This document shows, piece by piece, positions 10,173 through 27,154 of a stretch of 64,000 bases of DNA. The stretch covers positions 54,459,461 to 54,523,460 of the forward strand of contig CAMZMU010000059.1 in assembly GCA_947311845.1 (NCBI GenBank), in the 5' to 3' direction. The DNA is from Poa pratensis. Lineage: Eukaryota; Streptophyta; Magnoliopsida; Poales; Poaceae. Every line of letters begins with the position of its first letter. Position 1 is the stretch's first letter. Both the position numbers and the translations under genes were made by a program. Below the pieces are notes generated by a model. That model was not told the origin of the DNA and did not search any database. It saw only the letters and a list, made by a program, of their open reading frames with translations.

Positions 10173-13162
10173 ATGCACATGAGCAGGAACGTCGTCGACT
10201 CGAGCCAGCTGGCCTCCTGCCGGTGCCGCTGGGGCGGCCGGGCTTGCGCGCGGGCGGTGGCGCCCAGGCGGCGCACGCCCTGTGTTTGTTTCGTGGCCGC
10301 GCCCAGCCAGACAGGTTTGCGTGCTTCTTGTTTCTCATGGTTTATTACTACCACAGTACATCCTAGCTGTAGCTAGATAGGCTGGTTGGAGTGAAGCTGA
10401 GTTTAATTCTGTTTGTGCAGGTCTTGCTGCGAGTGCGATCGACGTGCCGGCAGAGGCGATTGACAGCGCGGCGACGACGACGAGGCTCCCCGAGCGTGTG
10501 TCCGTCGCTTCGCTCTTGGAGGTCGTCTCTGACGACTTACTGAAGCTCAACAACAATCTGAAATCGGTGAGCTTCTTAGCGAGGTCACTGTTAAGTTCGC
10601 CCAAAATTGCTTTATAGAAAATGCACTCATGTAGGCTGTCATGAAAGAGTAGAGTTCCTCTTTTCCAGTTATTGTTTGGATAGAAGCTCACATTGATCAT
10701 GTTCTGAAATTGCGTAGAAAGTTTCTTCAAAATAATAGGTCGCGGCAGTTGTATTGGCCTGCTATTTTTGCTAGTGACATCGTCCAGGATTTCCTTGGCC
10801 ACGAAATCGATTACGGTTTCTTATACGATATAGAAAATAATTACGAGAACAGAACACCTGCAAGCTCAGTCCAATTAGTCTGAACCTGCAAATCAAGTGT
10901 GTGCTGTTTTCTTCTAACTTCAGTCTCGAGCTGTGTCTGAACCTAAGTAACAGTACAACAGTCTTAATCGCCATAATTTCCTCTCAATAGACCAGAGTTG
11001 TTGATACAAAGTACATGCAGTGGCGGAGCCACTTCCCAGCAACCCCAGGTGGCCGCCTGCAGGGGCAGAGCTACATAGGCCTATAAGGTTGCACCGGCAA
11101 CCGGGCACCGATTTTTAGTTAGCAATTATGCCAAAATTTAGCTTATGTGCCATCCTATGTCATGTAAAGTGCACCCTGGTGGCCTAAATTCAAGTGTCAA
11201 AGAACGCCATTACACTCTAGTGAACCCCGGTCAATCTTGGTCTAGCTCTGCCCCTGACCGCCCGGACTCTGCCCAGGCATCTCCATAGGGTCACAGAACA
11301 GCACCGTACAAGGATTTACTGAGTTGATTGCGGGAAATGCCTGTTGGCCTTGTGTGTGTACGTTGCCCAGGCTCTACTTAGAGGCTGGCTCCGCCACTAG
11401 TACAGATTTGATCTAAAAAAAACTAGTACAGAGATGGATCAAAACCTGCAGTAGGTACTATGCTTTCACAATTTGTTCCAAGTTAATTGAATTACAACGG
11501 ACATATACAATTGGGCTAAAAGAAAATAAGCCAAAATCATTTGCTATGCACAAGTTTGCACCGGTTTACCTGTTCTTTAATAGTGGACTGCACATAATAC
11601 ACAAGACTACAGTCTAAAGATATGACTAAAGACAATGACAGCTTCCTACCGGTGCACGACTTTCAGACCGTCCTAATCATGTATTTGGCCCCATATTTGA
11701 TGACTTGGAGCTTAGCAGCACCACTAGTGAGTAGCTGGCTTTTTCTGGATAGGTCATCTCTGTTAGTTAGTGGAATCAAAACAACAAAGTTCAGAGCACA
11801 TATTAAACAGATGAATATGCATATCTACACTAGTTTTCGACATAAGATTTTTCTAGACTAGTCCTGTCGATTTCCTATTATCTACGGTAACTTCCAAGTA
11901 GCTGACATGATCTCAATAGCTTATTGGTGCAGAAAATCCAGTTCTAGTATCTGCCGCAGAACAAATTTTTGGTGCTGGTGGAAAGAGATTAAGACCAGCA
12001 TTGGTTTTTCTGGTGTCCAGAGCAACTGCGGAGTTAGCTGGTTTGTCGTAAGTTCCTCTTCTTGTTGTAGCCTTACTATTTCTAAACTTTTATTTAATTA
12101 TGCACTCAGACCTTTTATATATTTTGCATTCCAGGGAGCTAACTACAGAGCACCAACGTTTGGCAGAGATCATAGAGATGATTCACACTGCAAGTTTAAT
12201 ACACGACGATGTCATAGACGATAGTGGGATGCGAAGAGGTACATACGTTGCTCTGTACAAACTAATCAGCAAAGTTCAATAGAAAAGTGTTTTCTCTTCC
12301 TTGTTTATTCATCACGATGAATTGGTTCAAAGAGTAAAATAAATTGATTTTTTAGTCTAAACTAGATGTGATTGTTTGCAGGGAAAGAGACCATTCATCA
12401 GCTGTATGGAACACGGATAGCCGTGCTTGCTGGCGATTTCATGTTTGCGCAATCTTCTTGGTTTCTTGCAAACCTAGAAAACATTGAAGTCATAAAGCTC
12501 ATCAGCCAGGTAATAACAGGACCGAAGCAAGCTTCCTTGGTTTCATGTTTGCGCAATATTCTTCTTTAAAACTACGCATGATGATTTGCTTATGAACAAT
12601 CGGTGTGCCCACAGGTGATCAAGGACTTTGCTAGCGGCGAGATAAAGCAAGCGTCAACCCTTTTCGACTGCGACGTCACACTCGACGACTACCTGCTCAA
12701 GAGCTACTACAAAACCGCCTCGCTGCTGGCGTCGAGCGCGAGGTCGGCCGCCATTTTCAGCGGTGTGAGCACCACGATATGCGAGCAGATGTACGAGTAC
12801 GGCAGGAACCTGGGGCTCTCCTTCCAAGTAGTCGACGACATCCTGGACTTCACGCAATCGGCCGAGCAGCTGGGCAAGCCGGCAGGGAGCGACCTGGCGA
12901 AGGGCAACCTGACGGCGCCCGTCATCTTCGCCCTGCAGGAGGAGCCGGAGCTGAGGGAGATCATCGACTCCGAGTTTGCGACACCGGCTCGCTGGCGACT
13001 GCCATGGAGCTGGTCCACCGGAGCGGCGGGATCAGACGAGCGCAGGAGCTCGCAAGGGAGAAGGGTGACCTGGCACTCCGGAACTTGGAGTGCCTTCCTC
13101 GGAGCGGTTTCAGGAGTGCTTTGGAGGACATGGTGAAGTATAACCTTGAGAGGATTGACTGA
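10173..13162 (+). CDS. SPS: Solanesyl (all-trans polyprenyl) diphosphate synthase, plastid type; one frameshift
   Basis: Trans-prenyltransferases of this group elongate allylic diphosphates with IPP to the C45 chain used for the plastoquinone-9 side chain (family knowledge). Six exons with GT-AG junctions: 10173-10314, 10421-10566, 11920-12047, 12135-12238, 12382-12509, 12615-13162. The intended product is about 398 residues. Residues 1-50 are Arg/Ala/Ser-rich and fit a transit peptide. The first Asp-rich motif DDVIDD is near residue 163 and the second, DDILDF, near 290; GKRLRPAL is also present. At 12975-12977 a TTT run appears one T short, which shifts the last ~61 codons. The expected C-terminus, ending LERID, continues in the next frame to the stop at 13160. 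The exons total 1196 nt, and adding one gives 399 codons exactly. I chose the ATG at 10173 because its frame continues through exon 2; 10179 is an alternative. Confidence 0.88.
11018..11398. mobile_element. hAT-like MITE in SPS intron 2
   Basis: Terminal inverted repeats CAGTGGCGGAGCC (left) and GGCTCCGCCACT (right) bound 381 bp. The flanks AGTACATG and AGTACAGA agree at 6 of 8 positions, consistent with an aged 8 bp TSD. It lies within the 1353 bp second intron and accounts for much of its length. No coding potential. Confidence 0.65.
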
Positions 13163-15000
13163 GGTGGAGGTACACTTGGCCTGTCTATGAGGTCAGATGA
13201 CACGCCTGCAGGTGGGTCCAGACCAGCTTCCACAAAATTCAGTGTCATGTCAATTTAGGAGATGATAGCCGATGCAACATCACAAGCAACAGCACCACTA
13301 CCTTGTGTGTACATGTATGGTAGTGTTCTACTATTTGGCATCTCATGTAGTAACTGCAAGGTAAATACATATAACGTACGTGCGAAAGATTAAACTTTGT
13401 TAGTAGTATAACAGATAGCATTAGTTTATTCTTTCTTCCGGCGGTGAGAAGATCTTGTAATTCCGTGTAATTACCATCGGAGCATGAATATGAATTGACA
13501 TGCTTAATTATAGCCAGTAGTACAGTGTAAAACAACCTGTGCATTCTGTTGTGTCACTACTCTTTACTTGTATATCTTTCTAAATTGAACCATCTCATGG
13601 TAATTCTAATGAGGTATATTCCTTTTCTTTTTTTAAATGCATTATGATTCCTGCTGTCGTGATTCCGATGGGAGTTAAGGCAGAACTGAAGGAGTACTAG
13701 TAGGCTGGGAATCTGGGATGGATCCAGCTGAGAAGAAACGAGCCGACACCAGACACAAGCTATTGTCGGTGGCAGAAGCTTCTTCTCTCTTTATACACTT
13801 CGAACAGATGCTATCTCTCTTTCTCTGAAAAATAATCGACCAAGTGTTGCTCTCTTTCGCCTACCCAAAAAATATATCTATATTATGCGTGGTCGCCAGA
13901 AGTACGAGTAAGTATATTATTTTTCCCACAGCGGCACCGTCGGTGGTGCCAATTAACTACTTAATGAATTAACAAGCGTGGATGGCACTGGTACAACTCG
14001 TGATGAACGATGGCGAGATCGATCTGAAATGGCCAGACGAGACCGATGAGCATGGAGATGTTGTTGTTGCTGCTGCTCTCTCTCTATCTCTCTGCGTGTG
14101 CATGTCGCCGTACTTGAAAAATTATACAGTACTCCGTACTAAATTAGTGCGCGTATATTCATTGATATATTCTCCTACCTACCACGTGGCGTACGCAGGC
14201 GGTTGGAGCTGTCTCCTTGTAGTACAAATTCGAGAATAACTATAGACGGGAAAGGTTGGGCGTTGTAAGAACATGCATGGTCGATGTTCTCTTACACTTA
14301 CGGCAGGCAGGGACGGTGCTGTCTGTGTGATGGCAACTCCGAACGGTGGCTTGAAGGCACGCCAATGGCCAGAGTCATTAGTTGGCGTGTCACGGATTAC
14401 CCGTCACCTAATTTACAAGCCCATCGAGAGACCGAACAACCCCCGATTAACCTAACCTACCACGGTGCAGCTCACACAGGCTGCTCAGCTATCGTCAAAT
14501 CAAATCCATCTTGTTCGAGATACGGCAGGTGCCGGTCAATTCCAGGGCGAAACGGCCCTCGTTCTTTCTTTGTGCACATAGGAATGTAAAAAGGGAAGTT
14601 TGTATGAGTGGCGATTTTTGACCTCCCAAGTTCAACTGATTCCCTTTATTTAAAATTTTAAAAATCATATATATACAAGTTTTTAAATCTAAAAAAAGAA
14701 ACCCAGATGTTCTCAACGATGTATCGCACGAACGTGCAAAATATGTTGTATTTCGAGCTACATAAAAATGAAAAATGTACATTTTCAAATCCCCTAAATT
14801 TTTAAGATTTTATCGTTTTTGCGTAGCCAATAATAAAAAGAATTTCACATTGTGATTTTGCATACTTATAGGATAGATCATTGAATACATCGGAACGTTT
14901 TCATATTTTTTCTAAAACCTATAATTTTTTGTTGTTGTTTCTTTACACAAAGGGGATCAGCAGGACTTGGGAGCCAAAATGGCTTTTCGAGTTTCTACAG
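13163..15000. other. SPS 3' flank and intergenic DNA
   Basis: 3' UTR-like AT-rich sequence to about 13600, then noncoding DNA. The interval 14600-14960 is an AT-rich repeat-like block resembling 26330-26520, so both are probably copies of an unclassified element. No gene was recognised. Confidence 0.5.
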
Positions 15001-15440
15001 GTTATTTGTTTGATAAAGGAAATATATTAATATCGCGAAGATACCAATTACACCTAGACAATGCACCAACAAGACGTCGAAAGACAACACGGATGCACAC
15101 AACCAATAAAAAAATAAAAAAAAAGAGAGAAATAGAAAACAAAGACCCGTCGCGGTGATGAAACACATGCAACAACAACACTCTAACCACCGCTGAAGAC
15201 AACACCTCCGCAAAACAGATTCTCCAAAAACGACGCCTCCAAGAAGGAAACAAAGCAGAAGCGTTGTCGTCGTCCGATCAAAAATCTTGAGTTTTCACCC
15301 TGAAGAAAGTCCGAGTTCACAAAACAATGTCTTCAGCAAGACCATTGCTAGGCACAACCAATGAAGGTTTCACCCTGAAATTCGTGACTCGGTACTCGAG
15401 GAGCACCACCACAAATGCAGTCCACCTGTTGCTAGTAGTC
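15001..15440 (-). mobile_element. Retroposon-like (LINE-type 3' end) fragment
   Basis: On the minus strand the segment ends in a motif around ATATATTTCCTTTATCAAAC, and contains purine-rich tracts and two copies of TTTCACCCTGAA (seen on the plus strand near 15293 and 15367). This layout is familiar from Triticeae LINE-type 3' regions. No reverse transcriptase frame survives and no clear TSD was found, so the call rests on pattern recognition. Confidence 0.4.
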
Positions 15441-15568
15441 ACATAAAGTTGGGTAATATTTGTGTGGGCCATGGATTGTAGAATTTCATTTGTCTTTTCT
15501 TGGAAACCTAAACCAAAGGAAAAAAAATATGTGTTCCATTTTTTGAATCAAACGGATAAATAATGTTA

Positions 15569-15642
15569 CCCCGTCTCAATTTATAAGACGTTTTGGTAAG
15601 CCAAAATGACCTACATAAATATTTTATAATTTAAGACAGAGG
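15569..15642. mobile_element. Short Stowaway-like MITE (74 bp)
   Basis: Diverged inverted ends CCCCGTCTCAATTTATAA and the complement of TTATAATTTAAGACAGAGG are flanked by TA on both sides (15567-15568, 15643-15644). It lies about 780 bp upstream of the MAP kinase start codon. Confidence 0.65.
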
Positions 15643-15843
15643 TAATATGAGCAAAAAAAAGTTTTGCCTTTTCTATGTTTTTCTCCAATATTCATAAGAA
15701 TTTAGCGAGATTCGTGGACTTATCTTGGAACACCGTCGGCTTAGGCTTGTGGTGAAGAAGGAAGCAGAATCATGTGACGTGCATGTGCAGCGACGCGTGA
15801 AGGTGTCGCCTTGCCCTGTCGGAATCTTGGTCGTAACTCCAAC

Positions 15844-15886
15844 AAAAATGACAGTTTTTTTTTTTGAAAAAAAAATGACAGTTTTT
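15844..15886. mobile_element. Micro-insertion (11 nt) with 16 bp target duplication
   Basis: AAAAATGACAGTTTTT occurs at 15844-15859 and again at 15871-15886, separated only by an 11 nt T/A-rich insert (TTTTTTGAAAA). Duplicated flanks around a poly(T)-G-A core fit retroposition of little more than a poly(A) tail. Slippage between the T and A runs is a possible alternative here. Confidence 0.45.
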
Positions 15887-16423
15887 GGCTCACGTATTTG
15901 AAATCAGATCACCATGACTACGAGAGGCGGGCAGCAGGCGAGCGGTGGTTTGCAACGCGGAGATGCGGATCGGACGGCTGGGAGGCGTCCATCGGGTGGG
16001 CCCACTCGATGCCATGTGGCCCAGAGAATCGCATAAGAAGAGGAAGGAAGAAAGAAGGCATCGATTCATCCTGTAGATTAACGGCAAGTCGGCAGCGAAG
16101 CCACGGCCAACAACAATCTACCTCCACCCGTCCCCCTTCTCAATCCGGTTCTCTTCTCCGGCGGCGCCGCGAGATCGTGGAGAGAGTCAGGCCTGATCTG
16201 CCCCTCGCCCCGCCCGTGAGTTCGGCGCGGCGGGCTCGGCTGCTACCGCGGTGTGGATTTGAAGGCGGTGGCCGGTGGGGCGAGGTCTGAGCGCCGTGCG
16301 GCCGCGCGTAGGGTCTGGGCGTGATCGGGCGGCTACCGGGCTCGCGCGCCGCGGCAGTGAAAGGGCCGGTTCGTGGAGCGCGGAGATCGAATCGATCCGT
16401 CCGGTCCTGTCCGGGTAGCCGGA
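15887..16423 (+). promoter_or_regulatory. Promoter-proximal region and 5' UTR of the MAP kinase gene
   Basis: GC content rises sharply from about 15920. A C/T-rich leader at 16110-16160 and a GC-rich segment up to the start codon fit a 5' UTR. No TATA box is obvious, so the promoter may be TATA-less. Confidence 0.4.
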
Positions 16424-20964
<4,541 letters not shown>

Positions 20965-22052
20965 TGGAGAAACTGACATGGCAGTGTATCTTTGGAGTTC
21001 TGAACCTAGTGCCTGGCTGGCTGAAGCTGCTGCCCCTGGTAGGTGGAGTAGAGTATCAGATGGAGAGATTCGGCCTGAAATAAGCGGCGGTGGCGAGCGA
21101 TGCAGAGATTGATGATCTCAGGCAGCAGCTTCTGGACCTTTTCCAACTCGTCTCTAGGCTTTATACACATAGACAGACAGACAGGGATGGTGTTCATCTC
21201 TGCGCACCCGAGAAGGGTTTGGTGACGAGAGTTATTTAGATGAAATTTGCTACCTGGTTAGCGCGTGGAAACATGCCAAGTCAAAGATAAATCTGCACTG
21301 TCTTGGACAGATCAATTAAAGAGATGGTCCATTGATCATCATATAATTGTTTCACACTAATATACATTGTTAATTTCTCCTTCGTGCCAGATAGATTTAG
21401 TGTATTTCGTATCACATAGATAGACCATATTATTCAGTCTATCGTGTTATAACTATTTATTCTATGATTATTTATTGAACATTTTTTTATTAATTACTAG
21501 ATGTGGCATAAATATTCTAATAGGTAGACCCTGATTTACCTGTCCATGTTAATATGACTGCTTAAATGGTTATTTCGTAAGTAGTTATTAGCTTATGCCA
21601 AACAAATTAGAATTTTATTTGTCAAGTCAATAAAAGTAGAGGCAGTTAAGCTAGTATTTCATGGGAAACCCGTGAAAAAAACAGAGATGTGAAGGGTAAA
21701 AAATCAGAACATAGAGAGGGAGGGAGAGAATTTTTTTTTACCTGAGGGAGGGAGAGAACTTACGTACAGGCTTGACGAAGAGTGGAGCAAAACACTCTGC
21801 CGGAAAGAAAGGGACATTGTACATTTTTAAAGTCGTAAAGATTTTTTGTTGTATGGTTTGTCGATCTACTTATGTGCGTACACATTCAATTAACTGTGTT
21901 GCCATTCCAAATCCGTATACCCGCATTCAAATCCACGATGGGTTATTATCTGGTATTCTTTGAATCCGGCATAAAGGATAGGGTAACAGATAAATCCGAC
22001 ATGAATCAAAACGATCTCGCCAAACAATCCTTTTGCTTGGAAACGATACAGC
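20965..22052. other. MAP kinase 3' UTR and intergenic DNA
   Basis: The transcribed tail probably extends to around 21250-21300. The rest is AT-rich and noncoding, with nothing recognised until the hAT-type element at 22053. Confidence 0.5.
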
Positions 22053-22784
22053 TAGATGTGGGATGAAAACGGAGCGGATACGGACGAAACTGAGTGCTGC
22101 CACATTTGTTTTCATATTCTTTTGCGGAAGCGGAAACGAATACAGAAACCCCAGAAACAAATACAGAAACAAATATTGCCGGAAACAAATACAGACCGAA
22201 TACGGTGCGGACACGGAACATAAAGCAGTTGTTTGCCGAAACCAAGCGACCTCTTGAATAATGCAGGAAAACTCAAGCAAACCAACAAACTTATAAATTT
22301 AATCAGATGAAATAAATTAAAGTATAATATAGTGTTTTTAAGTTATCGACTTTGGCAAAAAAAAAAACTATTATTGTCCCTAACCCTAGTGCAACAATAA
22401 AATGCCGAACCAGGAATGCCTCGAGAGGGAGATAATATGCAAGTATGTAGGGCCTAAACATGGTCACTTCATATATTTTACTTCTTTTTGTTGAGATCTT
22501 GGGTTGTGCCTCGGTGTTTCCACTGAAATTGTTAGGTTTGCTGTATTCAGAATTTCAGATAGCATCACGTAGCAAAAAAATGGAAAGTTCCGTATTGCCG
22601 GAAACGGAATTTCCGTTTCCGTGGTCGTTCCGCTGGAATACGCTGTTCCGTTTCTGTTTCTGTTTCCGCATAAAAGTTTCCGTTTCCGTTTTGCAAAATT
22701 CCGTTTTCACTTCCGTATTTCCGTTCCGTTTCCGTTTTTCCGCGGAAAAGCCGGAAAATTTCCGCTCTGTTTTCATCCCGCCTA
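22053..22784. mobile_element. Ac-like hAT non-autonomous element (732 bp)
   Basis: The ends share GGGATGAAAAC followed by (A/G)GAGCGG in inverted orientation (left 22060-22078; right 22763-22782, complement). Both subterminal regions are dense in GGAAACGGAA-type repeats, reminiscent of the AAACGG transposase-binding motifs of maize Ac. The flanks GATACAGC and GATCAGTA are related but not identical, so the 8 bp TSD is imperfect. No transposase frame is present. Confidence 0.65.
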
Positions 22785-23204
22785 GATCAGTATGGAGCGA
22801 GACACATGCAGCTGGAGCTATTACTACACACACACCTTAATTGCAGTCACCGAGTTTATTAGCCTTGTGGACCGGTCAGATTTTCAGGTATGATGAGGTT
22901 GCACGCGTTCGATCCGGCCTTGCCTTGGTGACCTCGCTCGATCGAGATGACTAATTGGCAATCTAGTGACCTCGATACGTTTCACTCAGCCGGCGGCAAG
23001 CTAGTTGTACGTAACTCGCACTGCCATGACTCGCCGAAGAGGCCTCGAGCCGTTATTTTCCAGCTCGTAGCCTCGTAGGCAGCACGCACGTAACTCGCAC
23101 TCGCCCAAGGTGACATCGCATCCATGAGTTCGATCGATGACGACGATGATGATACCTAATGGACAAAACATGTGCCGGCCGGCTGAATGAAGATCGAAGG
23201 TGCG

Positions 23205-23215
23205 CATATATATAC
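23205..23215 (+). promoter_or_regulatory. TATA box of SCPL gene A
   Basis: CATATATATAC lies 47-57 nt upstream of the ATG at 23262. This favours 23262 as the start over the in-frame ATG at 23187, which is upstream of the TATA box. Confidence 0.6.
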
Positions 23216-23261
23216 AGCTCGCATCATCGAGACATGGCGCCAAGCGTTCTACAGGTGCGCC

Positions 23262-24265
23262 ATGGCATCGCCTGCCATGCTCCACCTACTCCTGCTCGCC
23301 ACCGCCGTGGTCAGCTCGTCGGCCGAGCCGTTCCCCAGGGAAGCGCTCCCGACCAGCTCCGGCTACCTGACCGTCGACCCGTCCACAAACGCGTCCCTCT
23401 TCTTCGTGTTCTACGAGGCCACCGGTCCGCTCACCGCGCCGACAGACACGCCGCTGATCCTCTGGCTCGACGGTGGGCCGGGATGCTCCGGCCAGCTTAG
23501 CAACTTCCTCCAGATCGGCCCCTACTCACTCGACACCACCTCCGGCACCCTCTCGCCCAACCCATTCGCCTGGAACCGCCGGTTCGGGCTCATCATCCTC
23601 GACAGTCCTCTCGGCACCGGCTTCAGCGTCGCGCCGTCCGTCTCCGACATCCCCACCAACCAGTCCGTCATTGCGGAGCAGACCCTCGCCGCGATCCAGG
23701 CATTCTTCGCGCTCCACCCGCCCTCCTTCCGCGCTCGCCCATTCTTCCTCGCCGGCGAGAGCTACGCAGGCAAGTACGTGCCGGCCGCGGCCTCGCGCAT
23801 CCTCGCCGCGAACCCGGCGCTGCCGCCACACCAGAGGATCAGCCTCCGTGGCGTGGCCATTGGCAACGGCCTGGTGGACCCGGTGGCGCAGGCTGGACAG
23901 AGGAGGTCACCGGTGGCGGTGCAGGCGGCCCACATGCAACTGAACATGTAGAGGGAGGCCAGCTTCATGGTGCAGGCCCACGCAGTTGCGGCCGCAGCCG
24001 CCAAACGTCGCCGCACCTCCTCCCGGCGCCGCTGCACCTCCTCCCGGCGAGGAGGAGGAGGAGGAGGACGACGACGACTAGAGCAACGCTGGGAGGGTCG
24101 TGGGGACCCGCAGCTGCAGGATGCCATGGCGCGTTGGCGCACGTGGTGGTGTACGGTGCGGGGCACTTCGTGCCGGCTGGCAACGGACGCGTCTCGCAGG
24201 AGATAATCGAGGATTGGGTGTTCCAGACTGGCATCTTGGCCGGTGACGATGGGAGCACGGCGTGA
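23262..24265 (+). pseudogene. SCPL gene A: serine carboxypeptidase-like (S10), centre deleted
   Basis: Intronless. From 23262 there is a signal peptide-like N-terminus (MASPAMLHLLLLATAVV), then the [10 protein letters not shown] segment, the oxyanion motif WLDGGPGCSG near residue 67 and the nucleophile motif GESYAG. The frame ends at 23951 shortly after GNGLVDPVAQ. The C-terminal part, with the catalytic-His motif GAGHFVP, is found at 24137-24265 and ends in TGA. Compared with SCPL B, about 200 residues including the catalytic Asp region are missing. They are replaced by a GGA/CGC-rich low-complexity stretch (24000-24110). Overall it resembles plant SCPL50/51-type proteins. A large deletion, not just a frameshift, disables it. 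Confidence 0.85.
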
Positions 24266-25880
24266 TGTGAAGATTGTGACGTACGTGCAGGCGCCCCTGC
24301 ATCACTGCATGGACGTACGCACTTTTGGAATGGTCGCACTCGCTATCTATGTATACCAACCTCTAGATGTTATCATGATACCAACTATGAAAAGTATTAC
24401 AAATAATCATGAAATTCTTAAATAATTTTCGCAGCACTCATACGGAATAAAAATACTATGTAATGAAATTCCCTATTAAAATCCAATATGCACCATGAGA
24501 ATAAAAAAATATGATCTGTTCCCAAATAATTCAAAACAAAGAGAACAAGAAGACACAATAAGCACAGGAATTTCTTGTTTTTTCTCTTGACATGTAGCGA
24601 TATTTTGATTCGAAATTTCCAGGATAGTTCACATAATCATATTCTATCAAAAGTTTTTTATTATAATTTTGCATGATCAATTACTCTAGTTTTTTTACTT
24701 CAGGAGTAGTTGGTATCATGGTATCACTTAGATGTTGGTACCACTTCTCGTAAGATAATTGAATTTGTTAGAAAAGAACATAATTTGATTTGTCAGCCCT
24801 GGTATTTTTTTTGTAATTCTGCTACACATATAACATCACAAAAAAAAAATCAATGTTGTGGCTGCCCTACCCGTTGGATGCGGTCTTGCAACGAGATGTT
24901 GGGTTTGACGTGTGGTGTGTGCTCCTGAAGAAATCCCTGCATCATCCCGGTGTTTGAGTGACCATGGCAACACCCTTTTGTGTCGTAAACCTCCCTGGAG
25001 GATTAGTAATGGTGATGCACCTCGTGTGCTTTCGAGCGAAAGCTCAGTGACGATGACGGTCATGAGCGTCATTACCATTCTTGAGGGCATCACACAGAGA
25101 ACCCACCCTCGGCTCGAGGTGACTGGGTGCTGCCTCATGTGATTCCATATGCGATGCAGTGTTGGCAACGGCAGAGGTATGTTGACGCCAGGGGACCCCC
25201 CCCCCCCCCCCCCCTCCCCCGGCCAAAACAAAATATTTATTACCCTACTAGTGAAAAAATGTGCATAATTAAAAATGTCATCTAGTTTAAGACAAATGGA
25301 TTAGATGCTCATCAATGGCTGTGGTTTCTTTTGAGGATATCTAGGAGACATGGTCTATGTCGTCACCTAGTCAGCACCGACCTACATTTCGTCTCTGAAC
25401 ATTGATGATTGTAATAACACCGTGATTTAATAAAGCTCACGGATTTATAATAATAAAAACTGAACATCTCATTATCTCTTATTATCAACGTTTACTGGGA
25501 AATCACCATTGTAATGAACAAAGAAGAGAAGGTGTTCGATATTTCAACTCTAGTGTACACATGCTTAGATTATTCTGTTAGAATACGAAAAGCCCAAAAT
25601 CATTTTTATCATAGCATCCGTGTTCTTTTCAGAAGTAGGACCTCAACGATTCTTGTTGTCTAAAACAAATTCAAAATGTTTACAACGTAGGAAGATGGCA
25701 ATCTTATATGTCCAGGGCTAGTAAAAATAACATGAAGAAAAACTCTGCCCAGATTGCATCTCCAAGGGGAATGTTCCTAACAGAAATGAGGGAAATGAGC
25801 AGAACTCAAGGAAAAGCATATGTTTATCCCCCCCCACTTCAGCGGTTATAGGCGCCTAAGCCAGTAGATGAGGGAGGAAA

Positions 25881-27005
25881 GAGTAAAATGCATCTATAGT
25901 CCCTAAACTCGCTGGCTACGTCCAAGACAGTCCTCAAACTCACGAAATGCCTCATAACAGTCCTCAAACTTGTCCAGGACGTCCATCTACGGTCCTGGAT
26001 ACGTATTCGCGTGAAGTGGCTATGTGGTGGACCCCGACGGCGCACCAGGTTGGCCCACGATCGCGCCAAGCTATCGATGGACCAAGCTACTTGCATGCCT
26101 GCTAGTTTCTTACGCTACCGTCTTCAGATTTGATACTGCTAGACAAAGCCATTGGTGGTTTATTTTTCTTGTTGAATTCAAAACCTGTTCATAGTAGCTT
26201 TTTTTTTGAGCCCACCTGTTCATAGTAGCTAGACACTGAGATACGATTTGGGGAAATACCGAAGTGATCGGTACTCTGACGTTGGGCCGAAACTAATCAT
26301 GATTATATGAGCCGCAAAAAAATGTGGAGATATATTTAGCTAGATATGGTTCTTTGCGTTTTGTTTATTTGAAATTTTTGTGTGGCGAAAACTATAAAGT
26401 ATTTGAAATTGATTTGTTACACGTTTGTGAGATACACCATTGGCTACATCTGGATTCTTTCAGAATTTTTTAAAACTTATAAATATGTTTTTCGATTTTT
26501 TTAAACAGCGGTAGCACTTGAGCCAAAATAATAATAATCTCCACTCGTTCCCTCGTCACTATATTTCTGTTCGGCCGCTGTATGATTTAAACAGAGCGGA
26601 AGGCTGCCTCGCAAGTTTATTCAGCTAGCAGCATATTCATGTGCTAACCAGGTTGTGCTAGTACTCCTTATGATCGATATCCACGTGCCAATATACAAAG
26701 CTACTACGCATAGCAGGTGTTGAAAAAAGCTAGCTACATAGCGGCGACGGCTCGTCCGTTGCATCCGCCAGGCACAGCGGCCAGCCAAATTGACGGAGGC
26801 GGGCGCCGCTAATCCTTTACATTAAACGTTTACGGACAAGGTCGGACGAAGCGGACGCGCCGACGGCCATGTCACGCGAATACGTATCCAGGACCGTAGA
26901 TGGACGTCCTGAACAAGTTCGAGGACTGTTATGAGGCATTTCATGAGTTCGAGGACTGTTTTGGACGTAGCCAACGAGTTTAGGGACTGTAGATGCATTT
27001 TACTC
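25881..27005. mobile_element. Mutator-like element (1125 bp)
   Basis: Long inverted repeats of about 140 bp start GAGTAAAATGCATCTA at both ends and are flanked by a perfect 9 bp TSD, GGGAGGAAA (25872-25880, 27006-27014), diagnostic of Mutator elements. The paralogous block at 35641-35680 has a related single copy of the target (GAGGGAGCAAACTATTTGG) and no insert. No transposase is present. The interior is AT-rich apart from a GC patch at 26750-26860. Confidence 0.93.
26183..26230. mobile_element. Micro-insertion (14 nt) with 17 bp target duplication
   Basis: ACCTGTTCATAGTAGCT is present at 26183-26199 and exactly repeated at 26214-26230. Between them lies only TTTTTTTTGAGCCC. Read on the minus strand this is GGGCTC followed by a short poly(A), as expected for an extremely 5'-truncated retroposon. 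It is nested in the MULE. Confidence 0.7.
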
Positions 27006-27154
27006 GGGAGGAAACTATTTGGTGGTCAAAGTCGATGACACACCTTCTCAATCGACTGTCTAATATGAGGATGGTCGCCTTCAGTGCCAGGCAATGCAAA
27101 CGAGCTCCCTCGTTTTATGCTCCAATAGTCCAATGCCCGGGTGAACAGGTCCAT

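Noticed and set aside
23187..23261. N-terminal extension of SCPL A from the ATG at 23187
   Set aside because: This ATG lies upstream of the TATA box at 23205, whereas 23262 gives a clean signal peptide.
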